Below are positions 10,744 to 23,404 of a DNA stretch of 64,000 bases, piece by piece. Positions within the stretch are counted from its first letter, which is position 1. Each line of letters opens with the position of its first letter. The DNA comes from Cheiracanthium punctorium (Eukaryota > Arthropoda > Arachnida > Araneae > Cheiracanthiidae). The DNA is taken from positions 434,001 through 498,000 of the forward strand of contig JAWZYV010018267.1 of NCBI GenBank assembly GCA_038373885.1. Direction: 5' to 3'. Under the pieces are notes generated by a model. That model ran no database searches. It saw only the letters and a program-made list of their open reading frames with translations, and was not told where the DNA came from. The position numbers and the translations under genes are program-made.

Positions 10744-11921
10744 GATACAGACAGTGGCGTAGCTAGGGGGGGGGGGGCAAGGGGGACATCTGTCCCCGGG
10801 CGCAGCACGAAAGGGGCGCCAAATCGACGTTACGAAATTTTAGAAGAAAAAAAATGAATTGTATTCGTATTTTTATTTGTTGACAGAAAAAAAATAGAAC
10901 AATCACAAATGAATTTTTTAATAAAGTTGTAATCAAACTTTTCACAATGTCTTGTACAGGAAATGTTTGTAGCTATTTCAGAAGATTTTCTTTGGAAATC
11001 GAGTTGAGCTTCCCCATTCCTTTTTTCTTCTCTCTTGCGGGCTTCTGTGTGTTTGTGGGATTCAAAATTTCTGTACTGTAACTGCATTTTTTATATTTGG
11101 CCATTTTTGTCGCTGACTAAATTCCTAGGATGTTCCAGAATTCTTGTTTACAGTATTTTATCAAGGTCAAAACATTACTCAAGTTTCCACAGTTAACTTT
11201 TAGAATGGTCTTGGAGGATTTAGTTTTGAATATTTATGGTGTTACAAATCAAACTTTTATGCATTAGCCATGGTCCAAAAAAAAAAAGCCTATATCTGAT
11301 TCATCGATAATTGATTCATTCTCAAACCCAAAATAGCTCTCTTAAATTTAGATCAAGTTTTTCTCAGTTTTTGAGTTCAAAATGGCGCCCCTTGCTTATC
11401 TTGCTTACTGTGTAGGGCCACCCCTGTGTACGATCCGCCCGTTTGGTAATTAATAACGCAACTTTTAATATAACATTTTATTAGTATAATAAAATGTAGC
11501 ATTATTTCTAATAAGAACCTGTAAAAAGTGCACCGATCACTTTACTTATGTAAAATAATTCTTTTTAAATTATTTAAACAATCTTGTAATTTAGATAAAT
11601 TTAAACTTGATTTTAACATTCATTAATAAAAATTTATACTTTATACAATCGCTATCAAAAAAATCGAAGCTGGAATCATTAAAGCTGTGCCCACAATTCA
11701 GTCTTTGAATTGAACATGAGGCAGAATATTTTTCAAAATCCCGTGTATGTTTATCTAGAAAGTGCAACAAATCAGTCATAAACTTTTTGACTCCTCAGCT
11801 ACCTTGTTGCTGGAAGACTATCGACCAGAGGCTTCTGTGTATTCGCGCGTTGCGTCTACGCGTAAACCACCTACCAGGTACTATCATCCTGTACTTGAGT
11901 GATAAATTAACGTTCTGGATG

Positions 11922-13747
11922 CAGTGACGGCTCATCCATTTGAGCACATGAGCTCCCAAAGTAAAATATATAAAATAAACACATTGACAAATTAATTTTT
12001 TTTAACATTAAGTACACTTCTAGATTTTTGTAAATTTAAATCGCGAGTTTTACTCCCTCCACCCGCCCCCCACTATTATTAAAATACGCTTATTATAGCT
12101 AATGCACTGTGTGTAGGTTACTACAGCACAGCCTTTAATCGCTCGTGCGAACAGAAAAATTCCCTTCTGATCCGCTCTCTGAGAACAGAAGCGGAGAGGA
12201 CTGAGAAGAAGTACGGCTCTACTGATATCATTCTGTTCGCACATTTTCAGTGTGCACAAGGGACATTTTTTGCGGATTTTCCCTTGGTTTGCTAAGTTCG
12301 GTTAGTTAATCCATTTTTATTTCATTTTCTTACTATTTTCTTCATTTCTGTCCTTTTTCACTTCAATTTTTTTTTTTTTTCAAACTAGAGTCAATAATTA
12401 AGATGGGAGCAAAAGAAGTGTTTCGGAGGTAAAGCAAGCACAAATTTCAATACATCCTTTGACAAAAAATTGAAATGAAATTAATCAAGACTGTACCTTT
12501 GCTAACACTTATCTTGGTGACGAAATGTACGACCAAAGATGATTTGTGTTCCTTCAGTTGGGTGCATTGTTTCCCTTTAACTGCTTTGCGTTTTCAACAG
12601 TTAAAGGAAAGCGATGCACGCAACTGAAAGAAAACAAGCCATCTTGGGTCTTACATTTCGTCACTAAGATAAGTTTTAGGAATGGTGTTGTCTTGATTCA
12701 TTTTATTTCAATTTTTTTTAAAGGATAATATTGAAAAATGCCATTGCTTTAGCTCCGAAACCCATCTTAATTATTTACACTAGTTTGTAAAAAATATATA
12801 ATGTAGTGAAAAATGATAGAAATAAAGAAAATATTAAGAAAATGAAATGGAAATTAATTAACTAACCGAACGTAACAAAATAAGGGAAAATCCGAAAGCG
12901 ATACCGCAAATAAATGGCCCTGTGTGCACAAAGAAAATGTGCGAACGGAATGATTTCATAAGCGCGGTACTTCTTCTCAGATGTCTCGGCTTCTGATCCC
13001 AGAGAGCGGTTCAGAGGGAAAATTTTCCGTTCGCACGTGCGATTGATGAAAAACTGTGCTGTAGTAACCTATACTACAGTGCGTTAGCTATAATAAGCCT
13101 ATTTAATAATAGTGGGGGGAGGGAGGAGAGAGTAAAACTCACGTTTTAAATTCACATAAATTTAGAAGTGTGCTTAATATTTGTTTTAAATTTAATGTAT
13201 TAATGTGTTTATTCTTTAGTCTTTCCTTTGGGGGTTCACGTGCTCATGTGCTCAAATGGAGGAGCCGCCACTGGCTGTGATATCGTTCCGTTCGCAAATT
13301 TTCAGTTTGCGAACGAATTTGCATAGTTTTGCGGTTATATCTTCCGAATTCTCCACCCTAGTGTGTTGTGTTCAGTTAGATTTTTTTTAAATTATTATTT
13401 TATTTATTTTATCATTTTTCAGTACAATATTTGTTAGTGTGAATAGTTTCGAGGGCACTTAGTAAAATAAATGTTTCGGAGCTAAAGCAATTACATTTTA
13501 CAACATTATCTTTGGAAAGAAAAATTCAAATAAAATTACTCAAGTCAACACTTTTGCTAAAACTTATCCAGGTGACGAAACGTAAGACCAATGATGACTT
13601 GTTTTCTTTTAGTCGCCCCTGAATTGTTTCCTTTTAACTGCTGGAAACGCAAATATATTTTAATTTGTAAGGTGCGTCGCATCTGCATATTTAATTTTCT
13701 ACATTTGTTTGTGAACCTCCATTTAAATAACCCACGAGCCGCCACTG
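11922..13747. mobile_element. hAT element with internal inverted duplication
   Basis: It starts CAGTGACGGCTCATCCATTT and ends with the inverted form of CAGTGGCGGCTCGTGGG. Flanks are tctggatg (11914-11921) and cctggatg (13748-13755), an 8-bp duplication with one change. Inside, 11922-12582 is repeated inverted at 12597-13274, including a second complete CAGTGGCGGCTCC terminus at 13274, and then the normal right half of the family follows (13275-13747, compare 14080-14573). The element is thus a left half, its mirror image, and a right half. There is no coding sequence. Confidence 0.85.
12583..12596. repeat. Hinge of the snap-back hAT element
   Basis: About 14 bp separate the inverted arms: the left arm ends in 'cctttaactg' and the right begins 'cagttaaagg'. 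The arms extend about 660-680 bp each way with moderate divergence, so a single strand could form a long hairpin. Confidence 0.75.
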
Positions 13748-13772
13748 CCTGGATGCTCCCTCGTAATTCGAG

Positions 13773-14573
13773 CAGTGGCGGCTCCTCCATTTGAGCACAT
13801 GAGCACGTGAACCCCCAGAGGAAAAACTAAAGAATAAACACATTAACAAATTAAATATTAAAAAAATATATTAAGTACACTTCTAGATTTTTGTGAATTT
13901 AAAACGTGAGTTTTACTCTCCCCCACCCCCCACTATTATTAAACGCATTTATTATAACTAACGCACTGTATCGTAGGTTACTACAGCATAGTCTTTCATC
14001 GCTCGCACGTGCGATCGATCCGACAGGCCCTTTCAACCGGTCTCTGAGCAAAGACGCTGAGAGAGCGAGAGAGAGTTGCGGGGGAAGCGAGGAGCTTTCG
14101 TTCGCACAATTTTATTGTGCTCACAGAAGATTTTTTTTGCCGTTATCTCCTCTGGATTCTCTCTTGGCTTGCTGTCTCTCTTGGCTTTTCGGTTAATTAA
14201 TCCATTTTTTTCATATTCTTATTATTTTCTTAATTTTTAGGATTTTTCACTACAGTATTCTTTACGAATTAGTGTAAACAATTAAGATGAGAGTCAAATA
14301 AGTGTTTCGGAGCTACAGCAATATTTTTCCATGTCATTCTTAAAAAAAAAAAAATGAAAGAAAAAATCAAGACAATATTTTTGCTTAAACTTATCTTAGC
14401 AACGAAATGTAAGATGCAAGATGACTTGTTTTCGTTCAGTTGCGTGCATTGTTTTCCTTTAACTGCTGAAAATGCAAATATATTTTAACTTGTAAGGTGC
14501 GTCGTATCTGTATATTTAATTTTCGAAATTAATTTTGTGAACCTCCATTTAAATAATCCACGAGCTGCCACTG
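13773..14573. mobile_element. hAT MITE, simple copy of the same family
   Basis: The left end is CAGTGGCGGCTCCTCCATTT and the right end, inverted, CAGTGGCAGCTCGTGG. The target duplication aattcgag is perfect (13765-13772 and 14574-14581). The body parallels both halves of the snap-back copy 25 bp upstream: a left part with 'gtaggttactacagca' and 'cgctcgcacgtgcgat', and a right part with 'cgaaatgtaagatg' and 'ttaacttgtaaggtgcgtcg'. It is non-coding. It gives the ancestral order against which the rearranged neighbour can be read. Confidence 0.93.
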
Positions 14574-14947
14574 AATTCGAGGACATTTGCGGAGAACTGA
14601 ATGTCCAAGTGAGATGTTTTTTTCTTTTCTCATATTCGTCTACTTGGTCTTTAAGATTGGCTTTCATTCCTTATATAGTAATATTCTGCTGTACTTGTCT
14701 TTTTAAAAAGATGCACATGTGTACTGTAGAAACTGCTTTAAAGTCTGCGTATCTGGTTCTCCGCAACAAGAGAACCTTCAAGTTAAGTTAAGAAATAATG
14801 TAGATTTGCAATTTTCTATATTGCTGAATGCTAATTATGATTTTTTGAAATAAAAATGCGTGTTGAAAATTTTACAGTGCTTAAGGTTGTTCTTTAATAA
14901 TATGTTTACAATTAATAATACAAGAAATAATGTAAGTTTTGAGCATC

Positions 14948-14950
<3 letters not shown>

Positions 14951-14990
<40 letters not shown>
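14951..14990. repeat. Poly-A tract of 40 bases
   Basis: An uninterrupted A run inside the 5.2-kb hAT element. It could be the tail of an unrecognised retroposon, but no head or target duplication was found next to it. Confidence 0.9.
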
Positions 14991-14993
<3 letters not shown>

Positions 14994-15964
14994 GTTTATA
15001 TCAGAAACTGGAAAAGAATTCAAAATGTCTTATTTTTCAAATGCCAGCGATTTTTTAAAAAATGCCTGAAAAAAATTCATTTTGATCCGTTTGATAATCG
15101 GGTCTAAAATATTCGAATTGTAGAAAATGAATGTCATCGTACGTATATTCATTATTAGCTGGTGTGCAATCCGTCGAACTGCAAATCGCTAGACGAGATA
15201 CATGGTAAATAAAACAAGTCTAAATTAGTGTTGACCTGACATAAATATTAAATGCAGTTCATTCGACGGCTGAAGAAGAATAAAACTTTTTTGTATCACT
15301 GACGTATACCCCCCCCCCCTATGGAGGGAACTAAACCACCCCTTGAAGGTGGAGAGTAAAAAGGGATTTTTTTTTTTTAAATAAAAAATTGTCAGCTAAC
15401 GAATTAAAATATTTTATTCTTAAAATTTGTCCTCAAATTATTTCTATCACATTTTTACCCCTCCTTCCCCCCCAAAAAAAAATGCTTTTAAATAAATACT
15501 TGCATTTAGTATAGTAAGTATATGAAGTGCAGTTGACCTCGATTACAAAGTAAATGAAAAGACCAGATTATTATTAAAAACTCTACATAACGAATTACGT
15601 TGATAATGGACATCTATGGGTAAATGGTATGGCGTTCTATGGACAAATGGTACAGAAGGTTTTGACGTTAAAAGAAAGTAGCTATAATTGGTAAACAAGC
15701 CAAAATGCAATCAAGAAAGGAAAGGGGGGGGGCAATTTAAAGTATTTTAAATAATTGTATTTTTTAATCACATTTTTTTATTTTAAAATTTTCAGATATC
15801 GCAGTTTTTTGTAGCACTTTTATCGGTTTGCCCCCTTCCCCTTTTTTGGGGGGAAGGTGGGGGGGCGCAAAATCTTCAGTTGTCCCCGGGCGCTGGTAAC
15901 CCTAGCTACGCCTCTGGATACAGAGATTCCATAATACATTTTCAGACATTGTTAAGAAGTAGTA

Positions 15965-16729
15965 CAGGATGCCCGAAAAGTCCTTGACACTTTTCAAAAA
16001 TTCAGAGAAAAGCAAGAAATTGCTGTATGAATATGCGGTTCGCACAGTAATGCTTCACAGAATCAAGAATTTATTTTTCCACCTTAAAACAAATTACTTC
16101 CTAAATGTTTTCACAGATGGCGCTGCATCTCCAGTTTTCAGCAATGAGAGTCAGTAGGGATATTTTGAGAGTTTCAAACAGTATTGACGACAGAGAGGGA
16201 ATATTCATTCTAGCTAAGGTGGCTGCGACTGAGAAAGAGCATGCGTAGGTTGATATTTCGAATCAAAATCCATAACTACGGTTCAGAGAAAATTTCGTAA
16301 CTTGTTTAAGTAAAACCCTACGAGTCGAAACAGCATTTTGGCCTGCCATGAAAAGTTTTTAGAGACTGGAAGCGTTTTTGATAGGGGAAGAAATGGTCGG
16401 CCACGAAGATTGGATGAGGCTGTACAAGACATGGATATGGATGTCTTGAGTATATGGGATGAACTTCAGTATGGTTTTAACCACAAAAACTGCACACATC
16501 GAACTCTGGTACCGAAAGATATTGCTTTTTGCTTAATAAAATGATAATAGACCTCGCATAAAGTTTGTTTTTCTTACTGTAACGGTACAGCGCCACCTAT
16601 GAACAAAATTTGGAAGTAAAAAAAAAAAATCGAGAACCTGAGAAGTAGTATTGTGCAAACCGCGTATTCATACGACAATTTGTTGCTTTTCAATGAATTT
16701 TTTTCAAGCACTTTTCGGACACCACCCTG
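15965..16729 (+). mobile_element. Deletion derivative of a mariner-type element
   Basis: Inverted ends of about 85 bp begin 'caggatgcccgaaaagt' on the left and, inverted, 'cagggtggtgtccgaaaagt' on the right; both contain 'tgaatacgcggttygcaca' sequence further in. The left flank is TA, the right CA, so the target site is only half preserved. Inside, 16338-16544 holds a transposase scrap: KFLETGSVFDRGRNGRPR is a DNA-binding linker typical of IS630/mariner relatives, joined soon after to a C-terminal WDELQYGF piece. The catalytic core is missing. Confidence 0.75.
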
Positions 16730-17436
16730 CATATACTTACACGCAAATAAAAGTATTTTTTTAAATAGAATTTATTAGTATCGTACGCATAACTGTAAAG
16801 TATATCTAGTTATAGATTTTAGAGTTATATAGATAATTATGCAAGTAATCAGGGCCGGCCTAAGAGTAAAATTCTGTGTGTGTGCAAGAATGAGTTTTGG
16901 CGCCCCTTACAGTAAAAATTGATACAAGAAACCCAATAAGAAGTATGTGTGCTCTATAATTGAAATTAGTGGGAACGTAATACCTAAAAATGACATTTGA
17001 AGATGACTAAAAATCAAAAGCTAAAACTAATATGAATTACTAAATAGTAAATATTAAAGTGGAGTATTTAGTATATTTTCATTGTTTCATTTTTATTTTT
17101 TAACAGCTTCTAGTATTAATTATTTTACTCACTTTTTCAAACTTCAGTTAGCGTGCTGTACTGTACTTGAGTAATGAGCAAACTCCTAACAAATACATTT
17201 ACTCAATTTACTTGTGTTGTTTTGTCAGGTATAAAATGAGACACTTTTAACTATACGAAAATTTATTTGATTTAATACAGTCAGCACATTAAAGAAAGCA
17301 CGAAAACGTCCAGGTATATAATCTTTAACTTTCACTTTTCTAGAAAAGGTACTTCGATATAATTTTAAATGGTAGTAGTAGTGTGAAAAATAAAAAAAGG
17401 GTTACACAAAATTGATGAAAATAATCTGTTATACTT

Positions 17437-20202
17437 CTAGCAATGAACCTTCCTAGCTTTAGTAGCCGAAAATATTTTTATTAAAGTATCATAATCTAAT
17501 GACGATGAAATAACATTTTCAATGGACAAAATTGAAAGATTGTTCAGTCTTTCCTCAGAAAGAGTAGACCTTAGGTAAGTTTTTATGGTTCTTAGTTTAG
17601 AAAAACTTCGCTCAGCCGACGCTACCGACGACGGCATTGTCAGAAGTAATTGTAAAGCAACCCACACATTTACATAAGCGTCTCCAAATCTAGTTTCCAA
17701 CAAAAACTTCAAGACGCTCAGAGGCGATTTATCGCCTAAATTCGAACAAAGAGAAATTAAAAAGCTGTTTTTAATTCTGAAAAAAAAACTGTTTGATCCT
17801 AAAACCATTATGAATTAACTAACTGAACGTTAAATCAAGCTGTTAAAATCTGAATACGTAAAAGTGTTACTTACCTTTATTTCGAATGAGGTTCTTGATA
17901 GATATCAGCTCTTCGATTAACTTAACTCCTTTGATGTCACTGTCATCCCCATCCGAAAAGAGACCTTCTCTAAGTCTTTGTATTTAACTAAGAAATCATC
18001 TCTGTGGTTATCGTAGAGTTTAAAAAAAAATAAAATTTGACATCTTGTCCTTGAGTTGTTCGAATCTCTCTTGAACAGCCATTTGAGCTGTTTCAATAAG
18101 TGGTAACAAAAAAATCAACTCTGAAACGCTCTTGGGGATCAATCGATGCTTCGTCATCGGCCTCATAATCAAACTGCTTCTTCTTCCTTCTAACCCGAGC
18201 TGTTTTGAATTTTCCTTCCACTTCTAAATCTTCAGCCAACTATTTCGCTTTCACTAAACAACTAAAAATCCTTTTTCGCGGAAATCCGCCAAAAAGTCCC
18301 CAACGGACTTCAATATAGATACAGCTTGAGGTAAATTCACGTTCTTTAATTGCAATATATTGCTAGCAATGTTTATTTCAAACAAGACATCACACCATGC
18401 AATCAGTGACACTAAGAAGACAAAATCTTCTATAGCTTCTGATAAGGAATTAGCCTCACTTCTAACTTCAAATGATACATCCTCATGCAGGTCCCAAAGT
18501 GCCTGTAGTATTTGCACAATCTGATATCTTATAGATTTCAGCGATTCAAATTGTGCTTCTCTTCGAGTTGCACAAGGTTCATTTAATGTAAGAGAAGACC
18601 CAAATAATGATGATGCGCCATCTGAATGCGACAATCTCTCTAACAGTTTGCTCCAACGTTTTGCCTATCAGCTACAAAACGCAAACAATCGCTGAATTGT
18701 TCCAAAAAAGAGTAGCTGTTGGTACTGAGGATTTTTCGACATCGCTTAGTACCAAGTTTAGGCTATGACAGACGCATAGTACAAAAAAGGCTCTCTTATT
18801 TTTGTTCTTTTTTTTTTTTTTTTTTTTTTTTAGTCCGGAGTGTTTGCCTTTCATATTTGCCCCATTATCATAACTTTTGGCTCTGAAATTAGAAATATCC
18901 AAGTCGTGTTCCCGTAGTTTTTTAAGAGGGTTTCCGACTTTCCTTTTCCTGGAGTATCTGTTTTTTCAATGAAATCTAGGAAACTTTCGCAAATTGCAAC
19001 TTTTTGCTCTTTTGTTTCATAAACATACCTCAAAACAACAAAAAGCTGTTCTTTCCTACTTAAATCGCGGGTGCAGTCGAGAATCAATGCATAGTATTTG
19101 GCTGTTTTAATTGCACTTACTATCGGTTCTCTTACTTGATCTCCCATCAGAGTATATCATTCGTTTGTAGGTTTTTTCCTAAGTATGACAGCCACCTTTG
19201 TTTTTCATTTGCCAATACTCTACATACATGTTCTTTAATTACAGGATCAAACTGAGAAATTAGTTCGACAAGTCCTAAATAATTTCCATTGTTTTTATTG
19301 TGCAAGTTTTCATTTGTCCCTTGGAAAGCTATTTGGTTCTGGGCAAGAAATTGTTTTATGGCAAGAAGTCATTTAAGAACATTTTGCCGGCGTTCTTTTT
19401 CTCGGGTAATTATTTTCTGGTTTTCATCATTGATTTTTCTACCTGTGCTCGATCTCTTTTCCGCCTCTACACATTTTTCATAGCATTTTAAACGAGTAGA
19501 AGTTTTATGACGATTGAGTATTGTTCCAGTGTGCCTCCAGTCACATTTCCCACTTTGATCTGATAAAGCTTTTTTGGAACTTGCAGTACTAAATATCTTA
19601 CAACAGAAACAGTAAACACTATTGTTTTGTCGAGGATACAATAGCCAACGCATCTTAACTTTTTCACCATCTGAAGCCATCCGATAGTAATATACATTAG
19701 AAAAAGATCGATTTGTTTCACCTTTTGGATACCTCTCTAAATATGGCGAAAACGGCCCTTCAGCTATAATTCAATCACGATCGTTTGAAGTAAGATGAGT
19801 AGGCCATGTAGCAGGATCTTTTAATGGAAATGATACTTTAATACTTTCCGTACTGGGGCCACTATTTTCTTGCTTTACCAATAAATGAGTTACCGTTACG
19901 GGTTCTTGATCTTGAAAAGTTTCATCACCTATATTTGATATGATTTCATGAATACAGAGTTTCAGTTTGTAAACTATCTCTACACTCTGGTAGTTGCACT
20001 TCTTCTTTAGAGCGCTTGCTATTTTCACTTTAGCCAGGCTCGTCAGTTAAGACTACATCATTCGTACTTCATTTTCTGCACTAGAGACTGTGTTTTGTGG
20101 TTTCGATAAAAACCTACATAATAATGCAGCACTGGCTTCGGCTTCTTTTAAGGATTTAGCTTTCCGCTTTCTATTTTGACATCCAGAAGGTTTGGAAAAC
20201 AT
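17437..20202 (-). pseudogene. hAT transposase, TTF/ZMYM1-type, decayed
   Basis: Read on the minus strand from an ATG at 20202. A basic N-terminus is followed (about 19370-19680) by a TTF-type zinc-finger region with LLYPRQNNSVYCFCCKIF and later SGKCDWRH. Next come a YALILDCTRDLSRKEQL segment (19147-18851, RNase H-like fold with a catalytic-type Asp), a CHSLNLVLSD segment (about 18770), a middle helical part (18634-18254) and the C-terminal hAT dimerisation domain with NVWVALQLLLTMPSSVASAE (17808-17437). Several stops and frame changes separate these pieces. A run of about 29 A on the coding strand (18803-18831) adds a Lys tract absent from such proteins. It was the transposase of the surrounding element; now dead. 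Confidence 0.88.
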
Positions 20203-20243
20203 TTTTAGTTTAATATCATTAATATTTATCAAAAATTAACTAT

Positions 20244-21150
20244 TGTTACAAATTTTTGGGGCAACCCGCTGTTGTGGGGCTTAAAATAGTTTAAAATTCG
20301 TATTCTGCGCTTCAAATAGATAAATTTTGCTTTTTGTTGCATCAAAATCAGTCAACTAGAACCGGAGTTACGGAGGTTTCTTTTTCCCCATTGTTTTTCT
20401 ATGGGTTTCTAGAAATCTCGAGAAATATTGGTCCTAGGGCTTATATCTCCTCACTTTTGGTGACTTATATTTGGCACCGAATTTGGCGATATTTCGCCAA
20501 AAGCTGCCAAGCTTGGGGACAATTTGGTCATTTCGCGCGATTTTCCCAATGGGACCTGAAAGTTTGTTTTCCTGCATTAAAAACACATAAAAACCTAACA
20601 TTTCTCTTCTATGACGTAATCAAAATTCCCGCTTTCTGTAGAATCTTCGAGTAATAAACTTTTCTGGAAGCTGCTCGCAGCTTCTGCCTCCACTATACAT
20701 ACCACCAGCGCGCTGCTCCGAGAGTTCAGTGTGTGAGTAGAGCTGTCTGAGTGAGTACGTTTGCTTTGATCTATTGAACAAGATAGTGCTATAGATAGTG
20801 TTTTGGCTTGCTTTTTGAAGCTGTTTTTAAAGTGCTGTGTGTAAATTCTTGATTGTTGAAAGACTGTCAATGTTATCTCTCGTATATTTTTTCTGATTTT
20901 TTTCCAGTGAAAGTGTTTTATTTTGTGAGAGAAATACAGCATTTGTGAGAGCTTCTGATCTAAGCGGACTGTTAAAAGCACATTACTGTTTAATTGTGCT
21001 TGTGAATTTTGTACAGCTGATTGTTCTATGAAGTTCTAGAAGCATTAAAGTTGTATTCCATCCTGACTAGTGGACTTTTTACTAGAACTTTCTACACCAC
21101 CTGGACTTTAGAACGACGAACTTCGGAAACAAGCAGAGGTTTCTGCAACA
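20244..21150. repeat. Probable solo LTR in the hAT element
   Basis: It starts TGTTACAAATT and ends TTTCTGCAACA, with a 4-bp duplication CTAT on both sides (20240-20243 and 21151-21154). Within it are 'ctatacata' (TATA-like), a 'gttcagtgtg' initiator-like site about 45 bases later, and 'cattaaagttg' that may serve as a poly-A signal. The plus strand would be the sense strand. No internal retroelement region is attached. Termini and size suit a Ty3/gypsy or Bel/Pao LTR. The call rests on short motifs. Confidence 0.5.
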
Positions 21151-21320
21151 CTATTATACAAATCTAATATGCAAACTAACAATATATACAAAACTATTTA
21201 TGTGCAGACGTCAACTGAACACACTTGTCACAACTCACGTAAGATAACGGGTGGTAAATGTATCAACACGCAGCTGAAAAGACAGGATGTAAAAATGCGC
21301 AAGCGCAGTTAGGGGCGACC

Positions 21321-23352
21321 CCAAGCAAAGTAATGATGCCATCATGACGCGCGCCGTCATCGGAGAACGCTATATCGCACGCAAAAATAGAAAAACTTGA
21401 AAAATATACCAGATAGCTTTTTCTTTGTTTGTTTTATTTTGTTTTATTTTATTTTACTTTATTTTATTCGACAAAGGTCAAGTCGATGTACCTAAAATCC
21501 ATTTCGCTTTGAGAAAGGAAACAAAAGAAAATAATGGGTTTTTTTAATAATTTTTTACCATAATGTGTGGTGCTGGTAATCACGTATTTTTAATTTTTGG
21601 GGGCTTTGCTTTGTATGTTCTAATTATAAAAGCTTTAACCATTTTAAAAACCCAGAATACTTTAATGAATGTAATTGTTTTCTTGTAAATTCTTCCGATT
21701 TTTTGTTTTATTTAGATTTATTAATAACAACATAGAAAATTAATTCTATTATTCTATTAATTTAATAAGATTAAATTTACGTTTTAAGTTCCATACTTTT
21801 CGTTCATTCTAGTGTAAATTATTTTCGCTTTTCATACTTCATATTTCATCAATATAGTTAGCATTTATGAATTTTTGTAATTTTATTGTAAAATTTAAAA
21901 AAGAAGAAAATATGAGATTTCGGTGTATGTGTGTGTGGGGGGGGGTCTTAAAATATGTGGGTCCTGAGCAATTGCTCCATTTACCCTTCCGCTATTGGGA
22001 AACTGACTACAATATGGATATCAGGTAAAAAATTCGAGTTTATTTCAGTCAGTCATTCTTTCTCCTACTTAAATATGGTAGAAAAGTACAGTATTAGAAT
22101 CAAATTTTTGAAGAGTTTTTGTTCTAAATTTACACATTTTGAAGTCCTCGATTACAAAAATCAGGTGTAGCGGTCCGTTTATGCGAGAACCTTCTATTAG
22201 TTTAATTTATAAGCAGATTACCACGTTGTCCGAATTCAGAATATTGGATTCTGGCTACTGTTTCTTTCCCAGTATAAAGAAGTTACGCCCCATTTTATTT
22301 TTCAGCCACAACTCCGTCTTAAATTAATCAATCAGTTTGGGAAAAAATCCTTCATGAATCAATTTAATTGGATAGGATTTCAGAATACAAATTTTGACTT
22401 CCTACTATTAGTTTTTGAATTATTGTGATAGCAGATACACAAGTCAACTCCTAAAAAAGGAAATTTTCCGATTCGTGACACCTCAAAACATATAAATTTA
22501 GGTAAAACAAAATTTTATTTGAAAATTTTAAAGCGAATTTTTTTTTAAATCCGGAAAGAACAAAAAGATTTCTTAAAAGGTAATCGGAAAAGAGTACTAA
22601 GAGTTCACTTATGAAAGGCCGAATTTTATTTTATACGCAATAAACGAAATAATTGGGTACATATTGATTTCTCATTCATCAAGGTTGTTGTTTACTTTTA
22701 TTAAGGTTGTTTGATTAGTGTATGATACAGTAAAATTACTTTTACGGATAAGTTACGATATGACTAATCAATATTTTCTTACAATCACTGGTCATCAGTT
22801 CAGATTTAGTCGCCTGTTCGCAAAAAGAAAAAAAAATAGTAATAATAATAATGTCTTTTTTGAGGTTATTTAAACTTCTCAACTACTTGTACAAGAGCAA
22901 TTTTTTGAAGAAGACTTAAAAATTTTTTATAGTGGCGATGAGGGTAGAAGCTGTTTTATTTTAGCTAACGCAGGTCCGAAATTTTTTTTTCCACATTATC
23001 GGCGATCAGCAACTCGGGAAGTACTGTTCTAGAGCATAAAAAGGTTTGCAGGAAGTAGTCGCGTAACCTATGGTCTGCCTTCCCTTCAGGTCGGTTGCCA
23101 TTGCAAGCCCGCGCGACAGAGAGACTAAAAACGTGATAAAGACTCAGTATGTACATGTGTTCAGTTCTGTCAAAACAATGGCGCGAAACGCTTCTTGAAG
23201 CTAGTCCCTTTACTGAATCTTCAAGCAAAATTTATTTGTTAAACTAAAATTCATTCAAATGGTGATCTGTATTCAAACATACATAACATACATAAATGTT
23301 TAAATTTTTAACACTTATTTTTTAAACATTTTTCTAATTTCGGCGCGCCTCT

Positions 23353-23385
<33 letters not shown>

Positions 23386-23404
23386 GTGTGCGGTCGCACA
23401 CTAC
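21321..23404. other. Unassigned AT-rich stretch with simple repeats
   Basis: A (TTTTA/TTTTG)n tract lies at about 21420-21470, a TG/G-rich tract at 21925-21950, and an A run at about 23356-23384. A G/C-rich piece at about 23030-23110 has no recognised product. I found no gene. Confidence 0.5.

Larger units (their letters stand above)
10752..15916. mobile_element. hAT element, 5.2 kb, host of two others
   Basis: The ends are CAGTGGCGTAGCTAGGG on the left and, inverted, CAGAGGCGTAGCTAGGG on the right, each followed by a G-rich stretch and a shared 'tgtccccgggcgc' motif. The perfect 8-bp target duplication gatacaga flanks it (10744-10751 and 15917-15924). No intact transposase is visible in the parts not occupied by younger elements. 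The 'gcgtagctaggg' end is shared with the mini-element at 51459-51592. Removing the two inner elements leaves about 2.5 kb. Confidence 0.92.
16850..21320 (-). mobile_element. hAT element with decayed transposase
   Basis: The left end CAGGGCCGGCCTAAGAG, followed by 'ttttggcgcccctta', is a classic hAT terminus. The flanking 8-mer is caagtaat (16842-16849). A minus-strand hAT transposase pseudogene fills 17437-20202. The right end is not clean: a 'ttaggggcgacccc' segment near 21308 resembles the subterminal region, but no CAGGGCC end with a matching target duplication follows, so the right boundary is approximate. A solo LTR has entered upstream of the gene. Confidence 0.65.

Noticed and set aside
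14951..14990. Poly-A run as the tail of a LINE or processed pseudogene
   Set aside because: No coding remnant or target duplication lies next to it.
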